From a virus, in IMG/VR virus record IMGVR_UViG_3300034181_000006, positions 1-29,570 of that record: a DNA stretch of 29,570 nucleotides; one strand, written 5' to 3'. The notes beneath the pieces are model-generated. The model had not been told where the DNA came from, searched no databases, and was given only the letters and a program-made list of their open reading frames with translations. How positions within the stretch are numbered: position 1 is the first letter of the stretch; each line of letters begins with the position of its first letter. Both the position numbers and the translations under genes were made by a program. Positions 17,250-25,573 of this stretch are shown in pieces.

Positions 17250-17740
17250 TACTCGACGCCGATAGCGATAATACCGTCGATCGTTGCGCCATCCGGGATA
17301 GAGCCGTTGTCCACGGTTGCCGTGATCGTCACACCGGCAAACGAGTCGAACGCCTTCACGCCGCTTGCCAACGCATCGCCTGGCGAGAACTCGGAAGCCC
17401 CGCCCGACACAACAGCATCGGTATGAATGCCGTCCGGATCTGCGACAACAGCGGCGCGCGTGATGCGGTCCTTGTAAGCAGCCCAACCGACGTCCAGCGT
17501 GCGGGATGTCCCGAAATCCGATACCTTGAGCCGTGACAAGTGCTGAAGGTATGCAACCTTACCGGCAGGCAGCTTGATAAGGCGCGCCGTCGAACCGTCA
17601 GAACCAAGGCCGGACTGCGTGAAGTTGACCTCGAAGAAACGCACTTTCGAATATGTGTTGTACGCTTCGTTGATCGTCGTGGGCTGCGGCTGCCCGGTCT
17701 GAATAGCATACTGCGTGCTATTCTGCGTCGTTACTGTCAT
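17249..17740 (-). CDS. Capsid-associated structural protein (candidate decoration protein)
   Basis: 163 residues from the ATG at 17740, seven bases after AAAGG. The sequence is Ser/Thr/Gly/Ala-rich and beta-like (GSTARLIKLPAGKVAYLQHLSR, SRTLDVGWAAYKDR, GVTITATVDNGSIPDGATI). It follows the major capsid gene after a hairpin, the usual place for a decoration or head-stabilising protein. The function is inferred from position and composition. Confidence 0.5.
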   Translation of the reverse strand: MTVTTQNSTQYAIQTGQPQPTTINEAYNTYSKVRFFEVNFTQSGLGSDGSTARLIKLPAGKVAYLQHLSRLKVSDFGTSRTLDVGWAAYKDRITRAAVVADPDGIHTDAVVSGGASEFSPGDALASGVKAFDSFAGVTITATVDNGSIPDGATIDGIIAIGVE

Positions 17741-17775
17741 TTTCAAACCTTTCGCGTGTTTTCTGCTTGCTTGAA

Positions 17776-17816
17776 GCGGTGACCTGTAGAGGTTATGAGC
17801 CTTTCCAGGTCACCGC
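17776..17816 (-). terminator. Hairpin downstream of the major capsid gene
   Basis: Perfect 11-bp inverted repeat, GCGGTGACCTG at 17776-17786 and CAGGTCACCGC at 17806-17816, with a 19-base loop. It lies 21 bases past the capsid stop and is followed on the minus strand by TTCAAGC, so there is no good U tract. It may be a weak terminator, a partial attenuator lowering expression after the capsid gene, or a 3'-end stabiliser. Confidence 0.55.
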
Positions 17817-17837
17817 CAGACGCTCGGGCGCGTGCGA

Positions 17838-18758
17838 TTACGCCGTCGTGTCATTCAGGCAGCGAATAACCTTGCCTTGCTGCGTGCGTGTAGCGCCGTA
17901 AGTGCCTTTGACATAAACCTGCGTAGCGTAAGACTTGTCGGCTCGCTCACTGACGCGAACCATCATGTCATTCCACGTGCCCAGATGCATGCCGGACTTG
18001 GCCCAAATCGGGTTATAATTCACGCCCGCACCGTCCGTGAGCGTTTCGGCGGCCTCATAGAACGCATCGTCGGTGAACTCCATGTATTTGAAGTTGATAC
18101 CGAGGAAGCGCGTCACGCGACCGTCGTCAAGCACTGGCTTGGTCTGATAGTCCATGTTGATGATCTGCGTCTGGCCGAGAAGATCTTCTTCCTCTTCCGC
18201 CGTGCACAGCATGAAAATGGGGTCCATTTCCAGATCAACATGAGCTTGCCGGAAGATCTTCCGAGCGCGCTTGAGCTTGGTGACGTTCAGGCCGGTAGAC
18301 GAGCCCGCTCCGACCGTCGCCGCGATATTGTACGTGGACGTGTCGAAAGTTTCCGTGCTGCCGCCTTTCTGCCCCGTCTTCGCGGCGGCAAAGAACGAAA
18401 GCAAGATCTGGTCGTCCTGCGACCGGCGCATAGCGTTGACGCCGTTGACAGCATAAGCGGACTGCGGGTCCAGCAGCGTGCGCAGAGTGTCCTGAGGGTC
18501 AATCAAATCTGCCCACTCATAGTCGTTCGGCTGCACCCAGCGCCGTGCGTGCGGCGTCGGAATGAGGGGCGTATCGCTGTGCCGTGTCGTCTTGCGCTGT
18601 GCACGAACCGGGCCGTACTGGTTCACTGGACTTGCCAGTTCGCCTGTAGGCGAACTCTGCATGACGCAATCGGCCAGCATACCGCCCCGCTGCTGAAGCA
18701 GGAATTCCACGTTCGTGGTGTACTGGTCCACAAAGTGGGTTGGAATGTCGTAAGACAT
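17838..18758 (-). CDS. Major capsid protein
   Basis: 306 residues from the ATG at 18758, preceded by AGAGG at six bases; a TTG in frame at 18776 lacks such a site. The start (SYDIPTHFVDQYTTNVEFLLQQ) and segments such as QPNDYEWADLIDPQDTLRTLLDP, DDQILLSFFAAAKTG, then SGMHLGTWNDMMVRV with QVYVKGTYGATR near the C-terminus match a major capsid family found in podoviruses such as Bordetella phage BPP-1. The size, a scaffold gene upstream and its own flanking terminators support the call. It should have the HK97-type fold (family knowledge). Confidence 0.85.
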   Translation of the reverse strand: MSYDIPTHFVDQYTTNVEFLLQQRGGMLADCVMQSSPTGELASPVNQYGPVRAQRKTTRHSDTPLIPTPHARRWVQPNDYEWADLIDPQDTLRTLLDPQSAYAVNGVNAMRRSQDDQILLSFFAAAKTGQKGGSTETFDTSTYNIAATVGAGSSTGLNVTKLKRARKIFRQAHVDLEMDPIFMLCTAEEEEDLLGQTQIINMDYQTKPVLDDGRVTRFLGINFKYMEFTDDAFYEAAETLTDGAGVNYNPIWAKSGMHLGTWNDMMVRVSERADKSYATQVYVKGTYGATRTQQGKVIRCLNDTTA

Positions 18759-18898
18759 GCTTTTCCTCTTGATCAAACCATGTTTAAACGCGCGGTAAGC
18801 TGGCCTACCACGATAAAGAGCGAAAAGGGTTGTCTTGTATCCAAGGCCCGATTTCTAGCCGTGCGCTGGCTTGCGTGCAGTTTGACCGCAAACAGAAA

Positions 18899-18927
18899 GG
18901 CCCGCGAAAGGTTATCTTTCACGAGCC
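18899..18927 (-). terminator. Rho-independent terminator between the Acb2-like and capsid genes
   Basis: On the minus strand GGCTCGTGAAAG (18927-18916) pairs with CTTTCGCGGGCC (18910-18899): 12 pairs with two G-U wobbles, a five-base loop, then TTTCTGTTTG. It lies 32 bases after the Acb2-like stop, so the capsid gene probably has its own promoter in about 18790-18890. I saw no convincing -35/-10 pair there. Confidence 0.7.
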
Positions 18928-18958
18928 AATTTACAGCCAGTTTAAACGGCGGTCAAGC

Positions 18959-19252
18959 TTAGTTGCTGCCCGTATTGAACGAACGCGCCCGAGCTTGCAC
19001 CGCAAACATGGCGGCAGTCTGCATGCTGGTACGGGCTACCGCAGCTTCACGCTTGGCCAGTTCCGTAGCATTCGGATCGTCATGTTGGATTTCATCGCAC
19101 AGCGTATGGAAAGCCGCCGCAAGCGTCTTCAGCGCCAAAATCTTTTCGTCCGCTGCCGGGTTGAAGCCGATATTCGCCAGCTCTGCCGCTTTGGGCGTAA
19201 TGTTGATTTCCGCGTTTGAATGCGGGACATTCCCATAAATCGTCATCGTCAT
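18959..19252 (-). CDS. Acb2/Tad1-like anti-defence sponge protein
   Basis: 97 residues. The C-terminal half fits the Acb2/Tad1 hairpin family: NPAADEKILALKTLAAAFHTL (31-51), then REAAVARTSMQTAAMFAVQA (68-87), where members usually show RE..LA.T.LQ.A.MWAV.A with Trp in place of this Phe. Acb2 proteins sequester cyclic oligonucleotides and block CBASS; Tad1 proteins sequester the Thoeris signal. If the call is right, this protein would bind a nucleotide second messenger in the infected cell. The start has GGAG eight bases upstream. It sits between head-assembly genes and the capsid gene, with GTTTAAAC on both sides (19274 and 18940) and a terminator after it, so it is an almost isolated unit. 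Recognised by motif only. Confidence 0.65.
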   Translation of the reverse strand: MTMTIYGNVPHSNAEINITPKAAELANIGFNPAADEKILALKTLAAAFHTLCDEIQHDDPNATELAKREAAVARTSMQTAAMFAVQARARSFNTGSN

Positions 19253-19285
19253 GCTAAAAACTCCACGTTAGCTGTTTAAACGAAC

Positions 19286-19636
19286 TTACGCCGTCCAGCC
19301 CATTGCAGCCATCGCCGCGCCATAGAGCTGGTCACTTTCGTGCGCCGTAAGCCGCTTCTTGGTGTAACGCGGATCGTTTTCGCTGTCCAGCGTCTCTTGC
19401 GTAAGCGTCGGCTCAAACTCATAAATATAAACCAAGGCCATGCCGTCTTCGCTGAATTGCAAATAGATCTGCGGTAAACTATCCGCCCGCCAAGCTTCCT
19501 GGCCTTCGCGAACGTAAGTCGCGAATAACTCCCCACCAAGCAATTCCATGACCTTCGCTTGATCACGCACAACACGTTGAACGCCCGCACGCGCTACGCT
19601 TGCCGCTTCTTGCGGCCCTTCAAACACTCTTGCCAT
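19286..19636 (-). CDS. Unknown protein of the head-assembly block
   Basis: 116 residues. Segments include SVARAGVQRVVRDQAKVMEL, then a beta-like LPQIYLQFSEDGMALVYIYEFEP, then YTKKRLTAHESDQLYGAAMA. AAGGG nine bases before the ATG supports the start. It is 15 bases from its upstream neighbour. No family is recognised. Confidence 0.6.
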   Translation of the reverse strand: MARVFEGPQEAASVARAGVQRVVRDQAKVMELLGGELFATYVREGQEAWRADSLPQIYLQFSEDGMALVYIYEFEPTLTQETLDSENDPRYTKKRLTAHESDQLYGAAMAAMGWTA

Positions 19637-19651
19637 CGTTAAAACCCTTTC

Positions 19652-20041
19652 CTAGTGGCTGAATGACACGTTTTTACCGTATCTCACCAGTTGGGATTTT
19701 GGCAAGAACGTTTCCGTTACGATCAAATCGCCTTGTTTGGTGTATCCCACCATGCGCGTGCGGTAACACCATTCACCGAGGCACGGCTTCGGGGCTGGGG
19801 CAAGCTCGAACAATACGTTCGTATCGTCCGGTTCCCAGCCGAAAACGCCGTGTTTAGCGCATTGTGCTTTCTGGAGTTTTACGGCTTCGTTGAACCAAAC
19901 CTCTCCGACGTGTTCAATGATGCCGCGAATGATGATGCTTTTGCTCTTTACGAGCGTATCGGCCTGGGCAGCGCCTTTTTCCTTGAGCGCTGCCCCGTCC
20001 CGTAATTCTATCTTGTCGCTTCCGATTTTGCTTTCTGCCAT
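19652..20041 (-). CDS. Unknown protein downstream of the scaffold gene
   Basis: 129 residues. A charged N-terminus (SDKIELRDGAALKEKG) precedes a probable small beta domain (SIIIRGIIEHVGEVWF; TRMVGYTKQGDLIVTETFLPKSQL). It overlaps the scaffold gene by 34 bases and has GAGG about nine bases before its ATG. Two Cys residues and a His lie in KAQCAKHGVFGWEPDD and KPCLGEWCYRT; zinc binding is possible but unproven. Confidence 0.55.
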   Translation of the reverse strand: MAESKIGSDKIELRDGAALKEKGAAQADTLVKSKSIIIRGIIEHVGEVWFNEAVKLQKAQCAKHGVFGWEPDDTNVLFELAPAPKPCLGEWCYRTRMVGYTKQGDLIVTETFLPKSQLVRYGKNVSFSH

Positions 20042-20949
20042 TTCGCCATTTCCTCGATTGCCGGTTGCCGGATTTTCTCATTCGAGGAATTGTAACGATC
20101 CATGAAATCTTTGTCAGCCAAAAGCTTGTTGATTTCATTCTGGGCAGACTCTTTCGTCGGTGCGAAATTGTTGAGCGAGCCCGGCCCACTGCCGCCGAAA
20201 TCTTTCAAACCGTCTGAACCGATGCGATTACCTATATTGTGAAAGAATTCCATGAACGGGCCGTAGCCCATGGCGCTTTCGATCTTGCTGGCCACTTCAT
20301 CGGTTAAGCCCATGGCACGATAAGCACGGGACGCAAGGTCGATACGCGTATCGTACTGATTACCCCAATCACGCTTCAGCTGTGCTTCCGCTGCTTCAGC
20401 ATCAACGGTGCTTTGACCTTCCGCAGCCTCGCGCAATTCCTTGCCGATGTCCCCGTAAGCGCCGACAATCTTCTGCACCTGCCAGGGCGCAAGCTCAGCC
20501 TCGTGGAACACCTTCTGAAAGCGCGGCCATACAGCGTCGTCTTTCAAGTTCATGCCTTCCGGCATTTGGTATTCCGCTTCTTTTTCCGGCCAACCTAGTT
20601 TTCGCGCGATCGATTGACGGCCTTCGACGTCTTCCGCGTTTTTGGGTAGCCGGATTGTGTCGGCTCCGACGAGTTTTTCAAGGTTGCGGTGCGCTTCGAC
20701 CAACGTGGTTGCGTCCGCGAATTCCTTGTTCTTGAGCCATTCGTGATGACTCTCGCCGATACCCGCTTTAGCGAACCACGGAGCATCATCACCAGCGCCA
20801 TTGCCGCCATCAGTCCCGCCAGCGCTAGCATTTCCCACGCCTCCGTCACCGTCGCCACCGCTGCCGCCGTCACCGCCAGCACCACTGCCGTTGTCCGCGT
20901 CCCGATAAACATTTTCCCACCCTAACAGCCTAGCCAAAATCAGATGCAT
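20008..20949 (-). CDS. Capsid scaffolding protein
   Basis: 313 residues from the ATG at 20949 with GAGG nine bases upstream. After residue 17 there is a Gly/Asp/Ala-rich low-complexity stretch, then WFAKAGIGESHHEWLKNKEF and LVEAHRNLEKLVGAD, then KNAEDVEGRQSIARKLGWPE. This 'AHRNLEKLVGAD...W..LGRP'-type order is a hallmark of podovirus scaffold proteins. The C-terminal half is helical and charged (KESAQNEINKLLADKDFMDRY). It lies between portal-side genes and the capsid gene, as expected. Confidence 0.8.
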   Translation of the reverse strand: MHLILARLLGWENVYRDADNGSGAGGDGGSGGDGDGGVGNASAGGTDGGNGAGDDAPWFAKAGIGESHHEWLKNKEFADATTLVEAHRNLEKLVGADTIRLPKNAEDVEGRQSIARKLGWPEKEAEYQMPEGMNLKDDAVWPRFQKVFHEAELAPWQVQKIVGAYGDIGKELREAAEGQSTVDAEAAEAQLKRDWGNQYDTRIDLASRAYRAMGLTDEVASKIESAMGYGPFMEFFHNIGNRIGSDGLKDFGGSGPGSLNNFAPTKESAQNEINKLLADKDFMDRYNSSNEKIRQPAIEEMAKWQKAKSEATR

Positions 20950-21277
20950 TACCTTGTTCCTCGAATTCAACATTTTCCATTAAGCGATTATGCAGCTTGC
21001 CTTGCATTTCCACGCTGTTGGACGTGTTTATCTGCGCAAGGATGCGTTCCATAACTGCTTTCTTACCCATAGCATACATTGAGGCATGCGAATCAACCAT
21101 TCGCGTTTCCGGGGACGTCAGCATGGGCGTGTCGAAATACCCGCAAAACTTTGCCAGGTCTTGCAGGACGATATCCGCATCGGAAACCGAGCCATTACCT
21201 TCAAAGAGATTTCCGTAAGCATTGAACGTTGCGGCCCGTTTCTGCCAAAGCGCCAGAAACTTGTCATACCACGCCAT
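20930..21277 (-). CDS. Bbp19-family-like phage protein
   Basis: 115 residues. The core DIVLQDLAKFCGYFDTPML with ASMYAMGKKAVMERILAQI resembles the Bbp19-like group of small phage proteins (usual pattern: VL.DL..FCG...GR.AV..RI). Such genes lie next to portal and scaffold genes; their biochemical role is unknown. The start overlaps the upstream stop as TAATG and its end overlaps the scaffold start region by 20 bases. The family call is by eye. Confidence 0.6.
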   Translation of the reverse strand: MAWYDKFLALWQKRAATFNAYGNLFEGNGSVSDADIVLQDLAKFCGYFDTPMLTSPETRMVDSHASMYAMGKKAVMERILAQINTSNSVEMQGKLHNRLMENVEFEEQGNASDFG

Positions 21278-21546
21278 TACTCTTCCTTGATATCATTCTG
21301 TTGCAGGAAGTGCTCATGCTCTTCCTTCTCGATACGCTCAAGAAGCTCACGCATGATGTAAGGCGCGTCGGGGTGCCCTGCACCCATAACCACGCCGCCG
21401 CGATTGCTTAGCAGCCTCACAAGTCCGCTTATCGCTTCGAACGCTTCCGCCTTGATAGACAGCAATTCCATTTCCCGGCGTTGCCGCTCAATCGTTTTCG
21501 CACCGTGTTTGAGCGCCTCTTTAACTTGATTATTCCATGCAAACAT
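21277..21546 (-). CDS. Small coiled-coil-like protein downstream of the portal gene
   Basis: 89 residues, mainly helical: KEALKHGAKTIERQRREMEL, then IMRELLERIEKEEHEHFLQQ. AAGGTG six bases before the ATG supports the start; the portal stop is nine bases upstream. No family is recognised; an assembly role is plausible from position only. Confidence 0.55.
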   Translation of the reverse strand: MFAWNNQVKEALKHGAKTIERQRREMELLSIKAEAFEAISGLVRLLSNRGGVVMGAGHPDAPYIMRELLERIEKEEHEHFLQQNDIKEE

Positions 21547-21555
21547 TATCGCACC

Positions 21556-23193
21556 TTATGCAGCTTGTTGACTTAGTACCCTTGCTTGCGCGGCATCTTT
21601 TGCAGCTGTGGCCAAAGGTTGCGCCATCGCTGCGGCTTGCTCCGCGTTTTTAGCTTGCTGGATCTGCATGAGGATCTTTTTCCAATCATCATCCGTTTCC
21701 ATCCAGTCAAGCGGCATGCCGTTGATTTGTGCCAGTTCAGGCAGGATCGTGTCAAGCTTGAAGCGCTGCAATATTGTCGGATCTTGTTCGGCAAACGGCA
21801 GAATGGTTTCGAGCGTCCGGACAAAGCCCAAGGCTTGCTCTGCCTTCTGTGCGCGCGTCAATGGGCTGTCATAAGTAATCTCGATAAGCCCACCAGCGTC
21901 CCGCAATATCTGCGGCATTTCCGGCAACAGGTTGCGCGCCGATGCAATGTCAAGCTCGCGCTCGATTTGCGAGCCCAAGAACTCCGATTGAAAACGCCCG
22001 ACCGTAGGCGTGAGCAATATGCCTTTCTCACGCGTGCGCTCAAGCACTTCCGTTGCCGTCATCGTCGGCGTTTCAATCAGGATCTGAAACAGATAGACCA
22101 GGAAAATGTCATTGATCACGCGGCCCGTCTCGTCAAGCATCTGAATGGCTGGCGCAAGATCGCCTTCCCACTTCAGCTGTTGAGCCATCGCCGTGCCGTC
22201 ACCTTTGACATAGCCCTTGTTCCGAAAGCCCGGCTGCATCTGAAACGGCTGCAAATTGGCGTCATCCCCGAGCAGCAAGATCGGTTCGGCCATACGGTGC
22301 GCCGCTCGCAGCACCGTGCGCTTGATCTCGTTGCGCATCTTGATATCGGCAAGCGCCAGCATGGCCGGAGAACGCCCGTATACCTCGCCCACGCCGGTCA
22401 CATAGCGCGCCACGGCAAACGGGAAGGTATGGAAGCCCTTGCGCGTCAAGTGCACGCGGCCTTCCTTGCTCACGTAATCCGACACGTAAGCCATGCCCGG
22501 CCAACCCCAGATATCACGCTGAATATGCGGATTTGGCATAACACGATGATAGAAGTCAAATTTCTGCGTGGACGCCTTGTCGCGCGCTTCGAGGATCTTC
22601 TGCGGCAGCTTGGCTTCGCCGAATTCCTCAACAGCCCTGTCCGCGTTGTACTCAAGCTTGCGGTACATGCGGTTGATTTTACCGTCTGCACCTTCACGCA
22701 TCCATGAATGCGATAATGGACACGCCTTATAATTCACGGAACGCCCTGCCGGATCGTCAATCATCATGATTGCCGTGCCGAGCGTTCCCAGGCATTCGAA
22801 AAGCTCATTGGTTTGCGCGGAATAGCTTGAACGCGAATTATAACGCATAGCGAAAAGCGCGTCCGTCGCTTCCTCGCAATAACGCTTCGTTTCGTCATTC
22901 TTGCGCAGGTGGCGCGCTTCCGGCTGCAAACCGTGATAACGCTCGCTATCCGGGATGGACATCGACTTGAATGCCGCGCCAAAACGCTGATTTGCCACTT
23001 GAGCCAGGCTATCGAACTGCCATTCGGTTCGCTTGCGTCCCGGCTGCTTGTTCTTGCCCTGGAATGTGTCATGCGTCGGCATCACGCGCCGGGCAACTTG
23101 CGCAAACAGATCATCGAACGTTCCGCGATTGGCTTGTTCTTCCTCAAGTTCGCGAATGATCTTGTCAGCTTCCGTTTCGCTCTTGCCGTACAT
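21556..23193 (-). CDS. Portal / head-tail connector protein (gp8-like)
   Basis: 545 residues from the ATG at 23193, six bases after GAGG; a TTG at 23199 is in frame but less likely. The start ESEADKI-like helix (SETEADKIIRELEEEQ), then VMPTHDTF, WQFDSLAQVANQRFGAAFKSM, LGTAIMMIDD and a GVGEVYGRSPAMLALADIKM segment are characteristic of T7-like head-tail connectors. Twelve copies form the DNA entry channel (family knowledge). The Gln/Ala-rich C-terminus matches the usual variable tail. GTTTAAAC at 23204-23211 lies directly before its ribosome-binding site. Confidence 0.9.
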   Translation of the reverse strand: MYGKSETEADKIIRELEEEQANRGTFDDLFAQVARRVMPTHDTFQGKNKQPGRKRTEWQFDSLAQVANQRFGAAFKSMSIPDSERYHGLQPEARHLRKNDETKRYCEEATDALFAMRYNSRSSYSAQTNELFECLGTLGTAIMMIDDPAGRSVNYKACPLSHSWMREGADGKINRMYRKLEYNADRAVEEFGEAKLPQKILEARDKASTQKFDFYHRVMPNPHIQRDIWGWPGMAYVSDYVSKEGRVHLTRKGFHTFPFAVARYVTGVGEVYGRSPAMLALADIKMRNEIKRTVLRAAHRMAEPILLLGDDANLQPFQMQPGFRNKGYVKGDGTAMAQQLKWEGDLAPAIQMLDETGRVINDIFLVYLFQILIETPTMTATEVLERTREKGILLTPTVGRFQSEFLGSQIERELDIASARNLLPEMPQILRDAGGLIEITYDSPLTRAQKAEQALGFVRTLETILPFAEQDPTILQRFKLDTILPELAQINGMPLDWMETDDDWKKILMQIQQAKNAEQAAAMAQPLATAAKDAAQARVLSQQAA

Positions 23194-23356
23194 GCGCAAC
23201 CTCGTTTAAACGCGCGTTACCGTCTTCCAGCGCAAGCAATAGCTGGTTTTCGCGCTTTCGCGCCGCACGGATCTTGCGGCGCACGTGATTTATGTGCTGC
23301 CGTTCAAGCCAGTCTTTGGCTCTATGACCGCTGTAGACATCACCGGCACGCTTCAT
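23165..23356 (-). CDS. Small basic protein upstream of the portal gene
   Basis: 63 residues, Arg/Lys-rich: KRAGDVYSGHRAKDWLERQH, then VRRKIRAARKRENQLLLALED. The ATG overlaps the upstream stop as TAATG and the end overlaps the portal start by 29 bases. The charge suggests contact with nucleic acid or another assembly factor, but no family is recognised. Confidence 0.55.
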   Translation of the reverse strand: MKRAGDVYSGHRAKDWLERQHINHVRRKIRAARKRENQLLLALEDGNARLNEVAHVRQERNGS

Positions 23357-23646
23357 TAGCCGATACCGACAACGCGAACCGTGCCGCCCGTAAGCGTGCC
23401 GTTCACACGCAACCGGCATTGCGGAAGCTCAAAGTTGTGCATTTCGACTGCATCGAGAACGATCACTGTGCCGTTGACGTCCTTGACGTTTACCCATACT
23501 GCGTCAATCAAGGCTTGCAAATTCGCATTCATGCTGCCCACGATCGTGCAAACTGCCGTGCCTTTGCCGCCCGGCCAACCTGCATTCTCAGAAGTAGCAA
23601 CGCCAGCGTCGACAAGCTCTAACCGCTCGGGTGTTCTTTCACTCAT
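23356..23646 (-). CDS. Small unknown protein, 96 residues
   Basis: The ATG at 23646 has AAAGG nine bases upstream; a TTG at 23655 is in frame but lies against that site. A beta-rich domain (GTAVCTIVGSMNANLQALID, NGTVIVLDAVEMHNFELP, RLRVNGTLTGGTVRVVG) suggests a small structural or tail-associated fold. No family is recognised. Confidence 0.55.
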   Translation of the reverse strand: MSERTPERLELVDAGVATSENAGWPGGKGTAVCTIVGSMNANLQALIDAVWVNVKDVNGTVIVLDAVEMHNFELPQCRLRVNGTLTGGTVRVVGIG

Positions 23647-23658
23647 GGACGTCAACCT

Positions 23659-23910
23659 TTATGCTGTGCCGCCAAGCAGCCGGAATGCGGCTGTGCGGCC
23701 TTGCGCCGCTCCTGCATTGGCCAGGCGCTGAGAAGCGCGGCCCGTGCGGTATTTTGTGCGGTCCTTAGTTTCCTGCCGCTGCTGGGCCTCGTCAATGGTT
23801 GGCGGCTTCACGGGCGGTGCAATTTCAGGCGGTTTGGGTGTTTCGATCCCGAACCAGTTATCCATGACGCTTTGTCCCACGGGCTCAATCTCCGAAATAA
23901 TCGTATTCAT
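23659..23910 (-). CDS. Small unknown protein downstream of the large terminase
   Basis: 83 residues if started at 23910, overlapping the terminase end by 26 bases. A second ATG at 23865 would give 68 residues and no overlap; neither has a strong ribosome-binding site. The middle is Pro-rich (TPKPPEIAPPVKPPTIDEAQ), then KDRTKYRTGRASQRLANAG and RTAAFRLLGG. Pro-rich and basic small proteins with this ending are common next to phage terminase genes. Function unknown. Confidence 0.5.
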   Translation of the reverse strand: MNTIISEIEPVGQSVMDNWFGIETPKPPEIAPPVKPPTIDEAQQRQETKDRTKYRTGRASQRLANAGAAQGRTAAFRLLGGTA

Positions 23911-25573
23911 CGTTGACCGGCTTGCTGTGATCCTTGTTCTTGGCGTTCCGTCCACGGAGCGTTTTGAACTCACCCTCACCGCACAGGTAATATCCCAGCG
24001 CATCGCAAACATGCGAATAAGCCGACTTATCCGGCTTTGTAGCATATTTTTCACTGCCTGCCACTTGTAAACGCCGAAATGACCATGCACCGGATAAACC
24101 TTTGACCAGCTTAGGACATCGACGGCGATTGATCAATATGCCTGGCCTACCGTTGATCAATCGAAGCATCGGCAATTTTATGGCCTCCACGCGTATTTCC
24201 GGGTCATTCGTTGGCGCTTCCTTCGCGGGGATGCCCTTCGATTTGAGGTGATCGAACACCGCAACACTGAAAATTTCGTCTTTGTTCTTTCCAGAAGGAT
24301 CGCCGTACATCGCTTTAAGCTTGTCGGAGATAACTGCATCCCCATTTTCGAATATACCGAAATCTTCAATCAATAAGCGTTTAAACAACGTGCCGAATTG
24401 TTCAATACCAATATCGTCAATGCTAAGTTCAGCGTGAATGAGATATGTTCCGAGTGGGTGGCGTTGACAGATAAGCCCGGCAGGTTGCAGCGTACCACCC
24501 CCAACATCAAAACCACCACCAAACGGAACGTTAGGCAAAGGCTTCAAGTCATTGACAGCCATCAAGTGCGGCTGGAATTCAGGGATAACGGGCTTTCCGT
24601 CCTGAACATAGACGAATTTGTTGCGGTAATAGCCATCAATCCACGCTTGGGACTTACCGGGGATGCGCGTCATATAGTAATTGCCGAGCCCCAAGATGTG
24701 CTTGCGCTCGATTTTGTCATGATCACGCGGTATGGAAGGATCAAACGTGCGATCTAACGGCAAATTCGGCAGATTTTCAGCCTTTGGGTTGACTGCATAG
24801 AGTTTGCCTTGTGCACCTTCGACAACTTGATCTGGCGTTACGCGCCCTACATCAGGCTCACCGGGCGCAGCAATGAAGTGATTGCCATCCGGAATGACTT
24901 GAGACACGCCGGGCGGCTGCATGAAGAATTCCCAACCCTTTGGCGGGTCTGCATAAGCCTCATAAAGCCAATGATCCTCATCTGGCGGGTTGCTATCGCC
25001 GATAATGAACGAACGGGACGGCATAACGCCGCCTTTAGCCATCGAAGGATAACGGCCAATGCGGTCACCGGCAGCGTCCACAATGGCTTTGGCGATTTCA
25101 CGGACTTCATTGAAGTAGATGGCCGTTGCTTCGTAAGACAGCAGCGATTTCACCTGTTCCGGCCGATCAAGCGCAAAGAAATCCACTTGGTAATCGATAC
25201 CTGGCTTGCCGTTCTTTGGCGGCAGTTTCAGCGTCCAGTTGATCGGACTTGATCGGCGAAACTTGGCTTCCCTGAATTGCGGCTTGTTCGCCCACATGGC
25301 TAGGAAGGTCTCAATCGTGGTGCGCCAGAGCTCCGGCATGCTGTTGCGGACAACGGCAAGCTTGAAATATCGGATATTGCCTTCGCCTGGCTCCTGGCCT
25401 TCTATGCCCAGCTGCGGAATGCCCGTGCACCATGCGTAAGGGTCGAAGCAGCAGAACACTGTCTTGCCGCTGCCAACCGGGCCAAGCACCATGCGCACGC
25501 GCGCTTCGGACAAGAGCATGCGTGCAAGCGTAGGCGAGTGCCTCAAGGATAGGAAAGGGTCATGCGCCGTCAT
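23885..25573 (-). CDS. terL: Terminase large subunit
   Basis: 562 residues from the ATG at 25573, which overlaps the small subunit stop as ATGA. The Walker A loop GPVGSGKT is at residues 31-38. A Walker B-like strand ending in acidic residues is seen as ATAIYFNEVREI. The nuclease half begins with GGGFDVGGGTLQPAGL, whose Asp fits the first catalytic position of the RNase H-like domain, and ends with YSHVCDALGYYLCGEG, matching the last acidic motif. It cuts and pumps phage DNA into the head with the portal. GTTTAAAC at 24379-24386 is in the gene. Confidence 0.92.
   Translation of the reverse strand: MTAHDPFLSLRHSPTLARMLLSEARVRMVLGPVGSGKTVFCCFDPYAWCTGIPQLGIEGQEPGEGNIRYFKLAVVRNSMPELWRTTIETFLAMWANKPQFREAKFRRSSPINWTLKLPPKNGKPGIDYQVDFFALDRPEQVKSLLSYEATAIYFNEVREIAKAIVDAAGDRIGRYPSMAKGGVMPSRSFIIGDSNPPDEDHWLYEAYADPPKGWEFFMQPPGVSQVIPDGNHFIAAPGEPDVGRVTPDQVVEGAQGKLYAVNPKAENLPNLPLDRTFDPSIPRDHDKIERKHILGLGNYYMTRIPGKSQAWIDGYYRNKFVYVQDGKPVIPEFQPHLMAVNDLKPLPNVPFGGGFDVGGGTLQPAGLICQRHPLGTYLIHAELSIDDIGIEQFGTLFKRLLIEDFGIFENGDAVISDKLKAMYGDPSGKNKDEIFSVAVFDHLKSKGIPAKEAPTNDPEIRVEAIKLPMLRLINGRPGILINRRRCPKLVKGLSGAWSFRRLQVAGSEKYATKPDKSAYSHVCDALGYYLCGEGEFKTLRGRNAKNKDHSKPVNDEYDYFGD

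Noticed and set aside
21586-22707. 373-codon plus-strand frame opposite the portal gene
   Set aside because: Composition is typical of an antisense frame, and the portal protein on the minus strand is clearly recognised.
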